The notes: generated by a model from the sequence alone, not told the origin. A DNA stretch of 64,000 bases from Arthrobacter terricola (GCF_004354015.1 NZ_SMRU01000026.1:27551-91550); one strand, 5' to 3'. Shown: positions 24,422 through 33,646, counted from the stretch's first letter. Numbers and translations are program-made.

Positions 24422-25804
24422 ATGGCGTTGAAGAAAGTATTGTCAATTGTGTTGGCTGGCGGCGAAGGAAACCGCCTCATGCCATTGACGGCAGACAGGG
24501 CAAAACCTGCCGTGCCGTTCGCGGGGGGGTATCGATTGATCGATTTCGCTCTCTCGAATTTGGTCAATTCCGGGTATCTCCAACTCGTCGTGCTGACGCA
24601 GTACAAGTCGCACAGCCTTGACCGCCACATTTCCGAGACGTGGCGCATGTCCACGCAGCTTGGAAATTACGTGGCATCCGTTCCCGCGCAGCAGCGTGTC
24701 GGGAAGAGCTGGTTCCTCGGTAGCGCAAACGCCATCTACCAGTCCCTCAACCTGATCCACGACGCCAATCCGGACATCGTCGTCGTCGTCGGGGCAGACC
24801 ACGTCTACCGCATGGACTTCCAGCAGATGGTCCAGCAGCACGTCGCAAGCGGCGCCAAGGCAACCGTCGCGGCCGTCCGCCAGCCGTTGAACATGGCCAA
24901 CCAGTTCGGCGTGATCGAGGTCGACAAGAACGATTCCCAGAAGATCTCGGCCTTCGTCGAAAAGCCGGCCGAGACCGAAGGCCTCGCAGCCGATCCCACC
25001 CAGTTCCTCGCCTCGATGGGCAACTACGTCTTCGATGCCGATGCCCTGGTGGAAGCACTTCGCATTGACGCGGAGCGACTGGACACCAAGCACGACATGG
25101 GCGGGGACATCATCCCCTACTTCGTAGGCAAGGGCGAAGCCGGCGTGTACGACTTCACCCTCAACGACATTCCCGGCTCGACAGAACGCGATCGCACCTA
25201 CTGGCGCGACGTAGGTACTATCGACTCGTTCTACGACGCCCACATGGACTTGATCTCGCCAGTGCCCGTGTTCAACCTGTACAACTCGGAATGGCCGATC
25301 TACACCCGCCAGAGCATCGCTCCGCCGGCCAAGTTCGTGCGCGGTGAAAACAACACGATCGGAACCGCCCTGGATTCGATCGTGGCCAGCGGCGCCGTGA
25401 TTTCGGGGGCCATCGTGGAAGGGTCCGTCCTTTCCAACGATGTCTACGCCGGATCGGGCAGCCGAATCCAGGACTCGGTACTCATGGACAAGGTCCGGGT
25501 CGGGGAAGGCGCTGTTGTAAAGCGAGCCATCATCGACAAGAACGTCAAGATCCCGGCCGGGGCAACCATCGGCTTGGACGCCGAGTTCGACCGCTCCCGC
25601 GGTTTCAAGGTCACGGAGTCCGGCATTACGGTGCTCGCCAAGGGCCAAGTGGTACCTGAACCCGATGAGTCCGAACTCGCCATGGCTGCCGAATACCGCC
25701 GCTCCCTGCCGGACGCCATCAGGACGGCGACGGAAGGATTCGCCGGCATCCGGGACGCCGCCGAACACGCCGACCGGAGCCAGCCCGCGTCCGTAGAGGT
25801 CTGA
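24422..25804 (+). CDS. glgC: Glucose-1-phosphate adenylyltransferase
   Basis: Makes ADP-glucose from glucose-1-phosphate and ATP, the donor for the neighbouring GT4 enzyme. 460 residues: N-terminal nucleotidyltransferase domain with LAGGEGNRLMPLTADRAKPAVPF (residues 11-33) and ADHVYRMDFQQM, then a C-terminal left-handed beta helix with hexapeptide-like repeats (GSVLSNDVYAGSGSRIQDSVLMDKVRVGEGAVVKRAIID). It is longer at the C-terminus than mycobacterial GlgC by some 50 residues. ATG at 24422 follows AGGGAGAGC. A small hairpin (24372-24389) sits in its leader. Transcription ends at the terminator after 25804. Confidence 0.95.
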   Translation: MALKKVLSIVLAGGEGNRLMPLTADRAKPAVPFAGGYRLIDFALSNLVNSGYLQLVVLTQYKSHSLDRHISETWRMSTQLGNYVASVPAQQRVGKSWFLGSANAIYQSLNLIHDANPDIVVVVGADHVYRMDFQQMVQQHVASGAKATVAAVRQPLNMANQFGVIEVDKNDSQKISAFVEKPAETEGLAADPTQFLASMGNYVFDADALVEALRIDAERLDTKHDMGGDIIPYFVGKGEAGVYDFTLNDIPGSTERDRTYWRDVGTIDSFYDAHMDLISPVPVFNLYNSEWPIYTRQSIAPPAKFVRGENNTIGTALDSIVASGAVISGAIVEGSVLSNDVYAGSGSRIQDSVLMDKVRVGEGAVVKRAIIDKNVKIPAGATIGLDAEFDRSRGFKVTESGITVLAKGQVVPEPDESELAMAAEYRRSLPDAIRTATEGFAGIRDAAEHADRSQPASVEV

Positions 25805-25838
25805 CCCCGGCGAACAACCCGCTACGCAAACTCCCCGG

Positions 25839-25886
25839 GCCTCCCCGGCGGCCAAGGTCACGAGCCTTGGCCGCCGGGGAGGCTTT
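25839..25886 (+). terminator. Terminator after glgC
   Basis: Perfect 19-bp stem (25839-25857 with 25865-25883) and 7-base loop, followed by TTTG. Confidence 0.85.
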
Positions 25887-25901
25887 GCCGTTTCCACACT
25901 G

Positions 25902-25907
25902 TAAAAT
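25902..25907 (+). promoter_or_regulatory. -10 box (TAAAAT) for zinc-knuckle SDR
   Basis: TAAAAT ends 7 bases before the ATG at 25915; no ribosome site. Predicts a leaderless mRNA starting right after the glgC terminator. Confidence 0.55.
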
Positions 25908-25914
25908 CGACGCA

Positions 25915-27366
25915 ATGAGCACCGCCGATTTGACGCCTGAAGAGATCCAGGCCTGCCTCAAGGTCTTGAACACCATCCACGCTTATGACGAGGAGCACCC
26001 CGACTACCTCGCCGTGCGGCGCGCCACGGGGAAGATGTTCAAGGCAGTCAAGCGCCATCGCCGTGTCACCAAGAGGGACTCAATCGCCGAAGCCGACCGC
26101 GCGGTACTCGCTTTGACCGCGACGGCGGCGCCGGACAGGATCGACGACGAGACCCGCGGCAACAAGCTCGAGTCGTCCGCGACGGGCGAAATTGCGGGCC
26201 ATCTCCTTCGCTCAAGGCCCTGCTACATCTGCAAGCAGCATTACACGCAGGTGGATGCCTTCTACCATCAGTTGTGCCCGGAATGCGCGGCATTCAGCCA
26301 CAGCAAGCGCGATGCCCGCACCGACCTCAGCGGACGCCGCGCCCTCCTCACGGGCGGCCGTGCCAAGATCGGCATGTATATCGCCCTCCGCTTGCTGCGC
26401 GACGGCGCGCACACCACCATCACCACCCGTTTCCCGAAGGACGCTGCCCGACGCTTCGCAGCGATGGAGGACAGCGCGGATTGGCTGCATCGGCTCAGGA
26501 TCGTGGGCATCGACCTCCGTGATCCCGCACAGGTCATTGCGCTGACGGATACCCTCAACCAAGCGGGTCCCCTCGACATCATCATCAACAACGCCGCACA
26601 GACCGTGCGGCGCTCCGGAAACGCGTACAAGCCACTGGTCGACGCCGAAGACGAGCCCTTGCCGCAAGCTCTCCTTGCAGGCAATGGCGGACCGGAGCTC
26701 GTCACGTTCGGCCACGCGCACGACAAACATCCCCTGGCCATTGCCCACAGCGTCACCGAACACCCCGTGCTGGCCGGAGACGCCATCACTTCCCTTGCCT
26801 TGTCGACCGGTTCGGCCTCGCTTGAGCGGATCGCCTCCGGCACCGCGATCGACGCCGGCGGCCTGGTTCCGGACCTCGCGACGATCAACAGCTGGACCCA
26901 GGTAGTGGACGAAGTCGATCCCCTTGAGATGCTCGAGGTCCAGCTCTGCAACGTCACGGCCCCGTTCCTCCTGGTCAGCCGGCTCCGCGGCGCCATGAAG
27001 CGTTCCACGGCACGCCGCAAGTACATCGTGAACGTCTCGGCCATGGAAGGGCAGTTCTCCCGCGTGTACAAGGGACCGGGGCACCCGCATACCAACATGG
27101 CGAAAGCGGCGCTGAACATGATGACGCGGACCAGCGCACAGGAAATGCTGGACACCGACGGCATCCTGATGACCGCCGTCGATACCGGATGGATCACCGA
27201 CGAACGTCCGCACTACACCAAAGTCCGCCTCATGGAGGAAGGCTTCCACGCACCCCTTGACCTCGTGGACGGCGCTGCGCGGGTCTACGATCCGATCGTC
27301 ATGGGCGAACAGGGCGAAGACCAGTACGGCGTCTTCCTGAAGGACTACAAGCCCTCCCCCTGGTAG
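25915..27366 (+). CDS. Atypical SDR-family protein with inserted Cys4 zinc knuckle
   Basis: Protein of 483 residues. Residues 1-100 are a helical N-terminal region of unknown role. Next is a Cys4 motif (Cys103, Cys106, Cys121, Cys124; spacing C-x2-C-x14-C-x2-C) that looks like a zinc knuckle. From 140 on there is an SDR Rossmann domain: LLTGGRAKIGMYIALRLL (NAD(P) site), DIIINNAAQ, NVSAMEGQFSRVY. The usual Tyr-x3-Lys is not met: Lys397 is present but the residue four before it is Thr393. The enzyme may use another tyrosine (Tyr385) or have no reductase activity. Fused zinc-binding and SDR parts suggest a regulated or scaffold role. Start by leaderless -10 box at 25902. It lies between glgC and the repeat at 27376. 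Confidence 0.75.
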   Translation: MSTADLTPEEIQACLKVLNTIHAYDEEHPDYLAVRRATGKMFKAVKRHRRVTKRDSIAEADRAVLALTATAAPDRIDDETRGNKLESSATGEIAGHLLRSRPCYICKQHYTQVDAFYHQLCPECAAFSHSKRDARTDLSGRRALLTGGRAKIGMYIALRLLRDGAHTTITTRFPKDAARRFAAMEDSADWLHRLRIVGIDLRDPAQVIALTDTLNQAGPLDIIINNAAQTVRRSGNAYKPLVDAEDEPLPQALLAGNGGPELVTFGHAHDKHPLAIAHSVTEHPVLAGDAITSLALSTGSASLERIASGTAIDAGGLVPDLATINSWTQVVDEVDPLEMLEVQLCNVTAPFLLVSRLRGAMKRSTARRKYIVNVSAMEGQFSRVYKGPGHPHTNMAKAALNMMTRTSAQEMLDTDGILMTAVDTGWITDERPHYTKVRLMEEGFHAPLDLVDGAARVYDPIVMGEQGEDQYGVFLKDYKPSPW

Positions 27367-27375
27367 GAATTACTC

Positions 27376-27440
27376 GAGTTTGTGTACAGATGAACCCCGT
27401 TAAGATGCGTCTTAACGGGGCATCACCTGTAGACAAACTC
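27376..27440. repeat. Dispersed palindromic element, copy A
   Basis: 65-bp imperfect palindrome. The outer arms GAGTTTGTGTACAG.TGA match their partner at 16 of 18 positions; the inner stem CCCCGTTAAGA is perfect (11 bp) with a 4-base loop. It lies between the convergent SDR and transglutaminase genes. A close copy is at 53544-53607; the first 17 bases (CTCGAGTTTGTGTACAG) are identical in both. Confidence 0.85.
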
Positions 27441-27445
27441 CTAGG

Positions 27446-28297
27446 TCAGGTGAGGCGGGTGATCTCCACCGAGACGGTCAGGCCCGAGCCGCCGCCCCCG
27501 GACAGGATGCCCTTCAAAGGAGGAACGTCCCGGTAGTCGCGGCCGCGGGCGACAGTCACGTGGAGGTCGCCGGCCGGTTTGTGGTTGGTCGGGTCCCAGC
27601 TGCGCCATTCACCGTCCCACCATTCCAACCAGGCGTGCGATTGTCCGGCCACCGTCTCGCCGATCTCTGCCGAGGGCCGCGGGTGGATGTAGCCCGACAC
27701 ATAGCGGGCGGGAATCCCTCGGCTACGAAGGGATCCAATTGCCAAGTGGGCCAGGTCCTGGCAAACACCCTGGCGCTGGTTCCACGCCTGCTCGGCATTG
27801 GTGGTAACTCCCGTGGTGCCCTTCACGTAGCTCATTTCGCCACGCATCCATTCGAAAACGGCCATCGCCGTCTCGTGCGGGTTCTTGCCCTCCACGACGC
27901 CGGGAAGGATGCCGAGGACCTCGTCTCCGGGCCCGCTGAGCTGGGATTGCGGGATCCAGTCGCTGAAGCGGTCGCGCACTTCATCCGAAGCGAGCACATC
28001 CCATCCCACGATTTCCTCGTCAAGGGCCACCCTTTCCACGCGATGGACCTCGACGGTGGTGGTGGCCACGACTTCGAGGCGTTCGTGGGGAACCTGCATG
28101 TCGAAGGCTGTAACGCGGGTGCCCCAGTAGTCGCGGTAGGTGCTGACTGCAGCCTGCGAAGGCGTGATCTTCAAGGATGACTCCAGGACGACCTGTTGCG
28201 GGTCTGTCAGCGGAGTCATCCGTGCCTCGTTGTAGGACAAGGTCACTCGACGGTTGTACTTGTACGCCGTTTTGTGGATGATGCTCAGCCGGGTCAT
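27446..28297 (-). CDS. Transglutaminase-like cysteine protease family protein
   Basis: Papain-fold transglutaminase-like protein of 283 residues, cytosolic (no signal peptide). Catalytic triad Cys179 (RQGVCQDLAHLAIG), His221 (GQSHAWLEWW) and Asp235 (WRSWDPTNH) is complete. An N-terminal beta domain with YKYNRRVTLSYNEARMTPL is typical for partners of ATP-grasp proteins. It probably hydrolyses or transfers a peptide or amide bond; substrate unknown. Its ATG overlaps the alpha-E gene stop by four bases. It is the last gene of the three-gene operon. Confidence 0.88.
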   Translation of the reverse strand: MTRLSIIHKTAYKYNRRVTLSYNEARMTPLTDPQQVVLESSLKITPSQAAVSTYRDYWGTRVTAFDMQVPHERLEVVATTTVEVHRVERVALDEEIVGWDVLASDEVRDRFSDWIPQSQLSGPGDEVLGILPGVVEGKNPHETAMAVFEWMRGEMSYVKGTTGVTTNAEQAWNQRQGVCQDLAHLAIGSLRSRGIPARYVSGYIHPRPSAEIGETVAGQSHAWLEWWDGEWRSWDPTNHKPAGDLHVTVARGRDYRDVPPLKGILSGGGGSGLTVSVEITRLT

Positions 28298-29220
28298 GAA
28301 ACTTCTCCCACCCAGGCCAGTTCATCCGCCTGATTGAAGTACTTACGGGTAATTGCGTCGGAAGCCTGGGCCACGGCTTTCTGGACCCGGTCCATGTGTT
28401 CCGGGAGCTCGGACATGAGGTCGTCCGTGCGGTGGAACTCAAGGAATGTCCGGGCCTGGCCAACGATCCTGCGGGCGTCGTTGATGAAGCCCACGCGCTG
28501 CGCCGTGGGGTCGAGCTTGGAGAGGCACTCGTCGGCGTCGCGTAGGGCGAACACGATGGAGCGCGGGAACAGCCGGTCAAGGAGCAGGAACTCCGCCGCG
28601 TGCTGGTCACCGAACGCGGCCCTACGGGTCCGCAGGAAAGATTCGTAGGCGCCCGCACAGCGCAACATGTTCACCCAGGACATGCCCGCGGACAAGACAT
28701 CGCGCGTGGAAAGCATGCGCGCAGTCATGTCGGCCCGTTCGAGGGAACGGCCCAGGACAAGGAACAGCCAGCTTTCGTCGTGGCTGACTGTGGTGTCGGC
28801 AAGACCCCTCACCATCGCTGTCCGCTCCAACACCCAGTTGCAGAAGCGGTAGGTCCCCACGACGTCCTTACGGTGCTGGTTCAGCCCGTAGTACGTGGTG
28901 TTGAGGCTCTCCCACAAGGACGAAGACACAGTCTCGCGGGCCCGGCGGGCGTTCTCGCGCGCCGCTCCCAGCGAACCCGCAATCGAGGTTGCGCTGGTCT
29001 TGTCATAGGCGAGGGCGTTCAGGAGTTCCGGCAGGCCAAAGTCCTCGCTCTGAGGGCGGGCGCCCATGACGGCGAGCAGTTGCCTTGCCACACTGCGCTG
29101 TTCCTCGAGCGGCAAATGGTTCAGGCGTTCCAGGTGGACGTCCAGGATCCTGGCGGTACCGTCGGCTCGCTCCACGTAGCGGCCGATCCAGAAAAGAGAT
29201 TCAGCAATACGGCTCAGCAT
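28294..29220 (-). CDS. Alpha-E domain protein
   Basis: All-alpha protein of 308 residues of the alpha-E family. It starts MLSRIAESLFWIGRYVERADGTARILDVHL, the conserved first helix, and contains repeated Glu/Arg-rich helices (WLFLVLGRSLERADMTARML). No catalytic motif is established for the family. It always travels with circularly permuted ATP-grasp and transglutaminase genes, as here (overlap with the downstream gene, 72 bases to the upstream one). ATG at 29220 with AAGGAGG upstream. Likely a structural or substrate-binding partner. Confidence 0.88.
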   Translation of the reverse strand: MLSRIAESLFWIGRYVERADGTARILDVHLERLNHLPLEEQRSVARQLLAVMGARPQSEDFGLPELLNALAYDKTSATSIAGSLGAARENARRARETVSSSLWESLNTTYYGLNQHRKDVVGTYRFCNWVLERTAMVRGLADTTVSHDESWLFLVLGRSLERADMTARMLSTRDVLSAGMSWVNMLRCAGAYESFLRTRRAAFGDQHAAEFLLLDRLFPRSIVFALRDADECLSKLDPTAQRVGFINDARRIVGQARTFLEFHRTDDLMSELPEHMDRVQKAVAQASDAITRKYFNQADELAWVGEVS

Positions 29221-29292
29221 GGGACTGTGCCTCCTTAGGGTCCTGCGTTGTGGCGATCAAGGTATCCAGTCCGGTCACTGTCGCGTGACGGG

Positions 29293-30849
29293 TCACTGTT
29301 GCTGGTCCGATTGGCGGTCGCGCCAATTGCTTTCGACAGGCCAAACCGAGACTTGTTCCCGGACCGTGATGGTCGATCGCGGCAATTCGGCCGACGGGAG
29401 TTGCGGCGAATCCGACAAGACCCAGGTGTCCTTCGAACCGCCGCCCTGGGACGAATTCACAATAAGCGAGCCCTCCTTCAGCGCCACGCGCGTAAGGCCA
29501 CCCGGAAGTACCCAGACGTCCTCGCCGTCGTTGACCGCGAACGGACGCAGGTCCACGTGGCGCGGCCCGAAACGGTCGCCGGAAAGCGTCGGCACGGTGG
29601 ACAGTTGCAGCACCGGCTGCGCGATCCAGCCACGAGGATCGGCCAAGACCCGCTTTCGCAAGGCCTCCAGTTCCTCACGGGAAGCATCGGGACCGATCAC
29701 CAGGCCTTTGCCGCCTGACCCGTCCACGGGCTTCACCACAAGTTCCTCGAGCCGGTCCAGGACCTGTTCGCGGGCTTCGTCCTCTTCCAAGCGGAACGTC
29801 TCCACGTTGGCGATCACGGGCTCTTCGTGGAGGTAGTAGCGGATCAGGTCAGGAACGTAGGAATAGACGAGCTTGTCGTCGGCGACGCCGTTGCCCACGG
29901 CATTCGCGATGGTGACGCCACCGGCACGCGCTGCATTCACGAGTCCCGGGCATCCCAGCATGGAATCCGAACGGAACTGCAGCGGATCCAGGAACTCGTC
30001 GTCGATCCGCTTGTAGATCACGTCAACGCGTTGCTCACCGGCAGTGGTCCGCATGTATACGCGGTTGCCCCGGCAGATGAGGTCGCGGCCCTCGACGAGC
30101 TCCACGCCCATCAAGCCGGCCAAGAGGGTGTGTTCGAAGTAGGCGCTGTTGAACACGCCGGGAGTCAACACGACGACGGTCGGGTCGTCGACTCCCGACG
30201 GCGCCGTCTTCCGAAGTGCCGACAGGAGCCTCCGCGGGTATTCCTCCACCGGGCGAACCTGCTGCTGCCCGAACGCCTCAGGCAAGCCCTTGGCCATCGC
30301 GCGCCGGTTCTCCAACACGTACGACACGCCCGAGGGAACACGGACGTTGTCTTCCAGCACCCGGAACGTCCCCGCGGCGTCGCGAACGACGTCGATACCC
30401 GAGACGTGCACGCGCACGCCGCCGGCCGGTTCGAAGCCATGCACTGCCCGGTGGAAGTGTGCGCTCGTGGTCACGAGGGCGCGCGGCACGACGCCGTCGG
30501 CGACAACGGCCATCCGGCCGTAGACGTCGTCGAGGAATGCCTCCAACGCCCGGACCCGCTGCGCTACGCCGCGCTCAAGGACATCCCATTCGTCAGCAGG
30601 AATGACACGAGGCACGATGTCCAGCGGGAACGGCCGTTCCTCCCCGGCATAGTCGAAGGTGACACCCCGGTCCAGGAAGGTCCGCGCCATCGACTCGGCG
30701 CGGGCACTCACGTCCGCTAGGGACAACTCGCGGAGAGCACCTTCCACCTGGCCGTACGGCTTCCTGGCAATGGTGCCCGGAGCGAACATTTCGTCGTAGG
30801 CGCCGGAACGGACGGCGGCCTCGGAGTAATCCCGGAATAGCTCTGACAT
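29293..30849 (-). CDS. Circularly permuted ATP-grasp protein, type 2
   Basis: ATP-dependent carboxylate-amine ligase-like protein of 518 residues. The order of ATP-grasp parts is permuted: the segment GVRVHVSGIDVVRDAAGTFRVLEDNVRVPSGVSY (about 165-198) holds metal/ATP ligands, and GDRFGPRHVDLRPFAVNDGEDVWVLPGGLTRVA is in the C-terminal third. It probably forms an amide or peptide bond from an acyl phosphate. First gene of the operon with the alpha-E and transglutaminase genes. ATG at 30849; no nearby strong ribosome site. The product of this conserved module is unknown. Confidence 0.88.
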   Translation of the reverse strand: MSELFRDYSEAAVRSGAYDEMFAPGTIARKPYGQVEGALRELSLADVSARAESMARTFLDRGVTFDYAGEERPFPLDIVPRVIPADEWDVLERGVAQRVRALEAFLDDVYGRMAVVADGVVPRALVTTSAHFHRAVHGFEPAGGVRVHVSGIDVVRDAAGTFRVLEDNVRVPSGVSYVLENRRAMAKGLPEAFGQQQVRPVEEYPRRLLSALRKTAPSGVDDPTVVVLTPGVFNSAYFEHTLLAGLMGVELVEGRDLICRGNRVYMRTTAGEQRVDVIYKRIDDEFLDPLQFRSDSMLGCPGLVNAARAGGVTIANAVGNGVADDKLVYSYVPDLIRYYLHEEPVIANVETFRLEEDEAREQVLDRLEELVVKPVDGSGGKGLVIGPDASREELEALRKRVLADPRGWIAQPVLQLSTVPTLSGDRFGPRHVDLRPFAVNDGEDVWVLPGGLTRVALKEGSLIVNSSQGGGSKDTWVLSDSPQLPSAELPRSTITVREQVSVWPVESNWRDRQSDQQQ

Positions 30850-31009
30850 GGGATTCAGACAATCACCTTTTCGATTACGGACGCATTTCGCGTCCTGCGT
30901 GTTGCACCAACGCTGGGTCTGTCAGCTGCAAATATACCGGGCCGCGGGGCGACGCGGCTGGAGGCAGCCGACGTCAACCTTACGCTCGGGGCCGCACCTT
31001 GCCCGTGAT

Positions 31010-31015
31010 TAGATT
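31010..31015 (+). promoter_or_regulatory. -10 box (TAGATT) for pepN
   Basis: TAGATT ends 5 bases before the GTG start at 31021 with no ribosome site. Consistent with a leaderless mRNA. Confidence 0.5.
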
Positions 31016-31020
31016 GCTGA

Positions 31021-33633
31021 GTGTCAAATCACAACTTGTCGCGCACCGAGGCCGCCACCCGTTCAGCCCTTATCACCACCCACAGCTACGACGTCTCCCT
31101 GGATGTCCGCCAGGCAGCAGACGCCGGGGTGTCCGGATACACAAGCCAGAGCGTCATCACCTTCTCCGCGGAGCCCGGCTCCTCCACATTCCTCGACTTC
31201 ATCCACGACGGCGTGCACAGCGTCTTCCTCAATGGAAAGGGCCTGGACGTCTCCGAAGTCGTGGACGGCAGCAGGATCCACCTCCACAACCTCCTGGCCG
31301 AAAACCAGGTCACGGTGACGGGAACGGCCCTCTACAGCCGATCCGGCGAAGGGATGCACCGTTTTGTCGACCCCGCCGACGGACAGTACTACCTCTACAC
31401 CCAGTACGAGCCAGCGGATGCCCGCCGCGTGTTCGCGAACTTCGAACAGCCGGACCTCAAGGCCGAGTTCACGTTCCACGTCATGGCCCCCTCGGGTTGG
31501 CAGGTGGCCTCGAACGGGGCCGAGGTTTCGAAGGCCCCGCTGTCAACCGACCCGGATACGAGCCAATGGGACTTCGCGCCCACCAAGCGGATTTCGACCT
31601 ACATCACCACCGTCCTCGCGGGCCCCTATTTCCGTGCGACGGACCACTGGACCAAGACGCTCGACGACGGTACGAGCCTTGAGGTCCCCCTGGCCCTCTA
31701 CTGCCGCTCATCCATGCGGGAATCCTTCGATGCAGACGCGCTATTCCAACTGACGAAGAACGGCCTGGACTTCTTCAACGAGCTCTTCGACTACCCCTAC
31801 CCCTGGGGAAAGTACGATCAAGCCTTCGTTCCCGAATACAACCTCGGCGCCATGGAAAATCCCGGCCTGGTGACCTTCACCGAGAAGTACGTCTTCACCT
31901 CCCGTGCCACCGACGCCCAGTACCAAGCCCGGGCCAACACCCTTATGCACGAGATGGCACACATGTGGTTCGGCGACCTCGTCACCATGGCGTGGTGGAA
32001 CGATCTGTGGCTCAAGGAATCCTTCGCCGACTACATGGGAACGCTGGGAGTCGACAAAGCCACGCACTGGGACAGCGCCTGGGTCAACTTCGCGAACAAA
32101 CGCAAATCCTGGGCCTATGTGCAAGACCAATTGCCCACGACGCACCCCATCGTCGCCGACATCCCGGACCTCGAAGCGGCCAAGCAGAACTTCGACGGCA
32201 TCACTTATGCGAAGGGCGCGTCCGTCCTCAAGCAGTTGGTGGCCTACGTGGGACTCGAGGCGTTCATCGAAGGCTCGCGCCGTTACTTCCGGGACCACGA
32301 GTATGGCAACACATCGCTGGGCGATCTCCTTGGGGCACTCAGCGCGGCGTCCGGCCGCGACCTCGCGACGTGGGCCCGCCAATGGCTGCAAACATCGGGA
32401 ATTTCAACCGTCGGCGCCAACATCAGCGGAGACGGCGAACTCATGGATTCAGTAATCCTCCACCAGGATTCACTCGACCCGATCACCGGCAAGACCGAGC
32501 ACCGCCCCCACAGGCTGCGGATCGGCCTGTACAACGCCGACGATCAAGGACGGCTGCTCCGCACCGACGGCATCGAAGTGGACGTCGAAGGCGCCGAAAC
32601 AACAGTCGAGGCGCTCACAGGCAAAGATCGCCCTGCCCTGCTGCTCGTCAACGATGACGACCTCAGCTATGCGAAGGTCCGCCTCGACGCTGTATCCGAG
32701 GCGACTGTGCGCTCGTCCCTGGACCGTATCGGCGATCCCATGGCACGTGCTTTGTGCTGGACAGCCCTCTGGGATTCGGCGCGGGACGCGGTGACCCCAG
32801 CGGCGCTGTACGTTGCCGCCGTCGAACACTTCGCACCGGCTGAAACGGGAATCGGTGTGCTCCTGAACGTCCTCGGGAACGCCGTGACCGCCGTCGAACG
32901 CTACGTCGCGGCACCGCAGCGCGGGCCAGTCCGTGCAAGCCTGATGGACACTGCCGCCCGGCAACTCCGTGCGTGCGAACCGGGTTCGGACCAGCAGCTC
33001 GCGTGGGCCAGGACCCTGGCAGAGCTGTCGCGGGGCGATGACGCCTATGCGGAGCTCCTCCGGGGCATCCTCTCCGGAAGCGTCACCGTGGAAGGTTTGG
33101 CGGTGGACGCGGACCTTCGCTGGAGCGTGTGGCAGGCCCTTGCCGCCAACGGGGCAGCCGAACTGGCCGAACTGGACGCGGAACTCGCCAAGGACCGCAC
33201 AGCGGCCGGGGGCGTGGGCCATGCCCTTGCTGCCGCCGCGCGTCCGGACGCCGCGGTCAAGGCTGCGGCCTGGGATGCCGCGCTCAACAACACGAGCCTC
33301 TCGAACGACATCCTGGGTGCGACGATTTCCGGGTTCTCCCTTGCACCGTCGGGACTACTGGAAGGCTTCACCGAACCTTATTTCGATTCCTTGGAGAACG
33401 TGTGGCGCTCCCGGAGCATTGAAATAGCTGCCCGGATTGTCCGCGGCCTGTATCCGTCGGGGCAGGACCTTCCCGCGGGCATGGCCCCGGCGGACCAGCC
33501 GGTGCTGCGACGGACGGACGATTGGCTTTCGACCCATCCGGACGCTCCGGCCGCACTGCGCCGGATCATCATCGAACAGCGGAGCCACCTGCACCGTGCC
33601 CTGGCAGCGCAAGCAATCCAGGAAACGAAATAG
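31021..33633 (+). CDS. pepN: Aminopeptidase N (M1 family)
   Basis: Cytosolic zinc aminopeptidase, 870 residues, that removes N-terminal residues from peptides, including those released by the proteasome. Substrate motif GAMEN at 276-280; zinc motif HEMAHMWFG with His310, Glu311, His314 and the third ligand Glu in WLKESFADYMG. The long alpha-helical C-terminal domain (ERAP1-like) fills residues 530-870. GTG start at 31021; -10 box at 31010. It stands alone between the divergent ATP-grasp operon and the convergent lipoate ligase gene. Confidence 0.95.
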   Translation: MSNHNLSRTEAATRSALITTHSYDVSLDVRQAADAGVSGYTSQSVITFSAEPGSSTFLDFIHDGVHSVFLNGKGLDVSEVVDGSRIHLHNLLAENQVTVTGTALYSRSGEGMHRFVDPADGQYYLYTQYEPADARRVFANFEQPDLKAEFTFHVMAPSGWQVASNGAEVSKAPLSTDPDTSQWDFAPTKRISTYITTVLAGPYFRATDHWTKTLDDGTSLEVPLALYCRSSMRESFDADALFQLTKNGLDFFNELFDYPYPWGKYDQAFVPEYNLGAMENPGLVTFTEKYVFTSRATDAQYQARANTLMHEMAHMWFGDLVTMAWWNDLWLKESFADYMGTLGVDKATHWDSAWVNFANKRKSWAYVQDQLPTTHPIVADIPDLEAAKQNFDGITYAKGASVLKQLVAYVGLEAFIEGSRRYFRDHEYGNTSLGDLLGALSAASGRDLATWARQWLQTSGISTVGANISGDGELMDSVILHQDSLDPITGKTEHRPHRLRIGLYNADDQGRLLRTDGIEVDVEGAETTVEALTGKDRPALLLVNDDDLSYAKVRLDAVSEATVRSSLDRIGDPMARALCWTALWDSARDAVTPAALYVAAVEHFAPAETGIGVLLNVLGNAVTAVERYVAAPQRGPVRASLMDTAARQLRACEPGSDQQLAWARTLAELSRGDDAYAELLRGILSGSVTVEGLAVDADLRWSVWQALAANGAAELAELDAELAKDRTAAGGVGHALAAAARPDAAVKAAAWDAALNNTSLSNDILGATISGFSLAPSGLLEGFTEPYFDSLENVWRSRSIEIAARIVRGLYPSGQDLPAGMAPADQPVLRRTDDWLSTHPDAPAALRRIIIEQRSHLHRALAAQAIQETK

Positions 33634-33646
33634 TCAAACTGGGTTA

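Noticed and set aside
24443..25915. Long open frame (490 codons) on the minus strand across glgC
   Set aside because: It is fully antisense to glgC, which has all family motifs; the frame is a by-product of high GC and codon bias.
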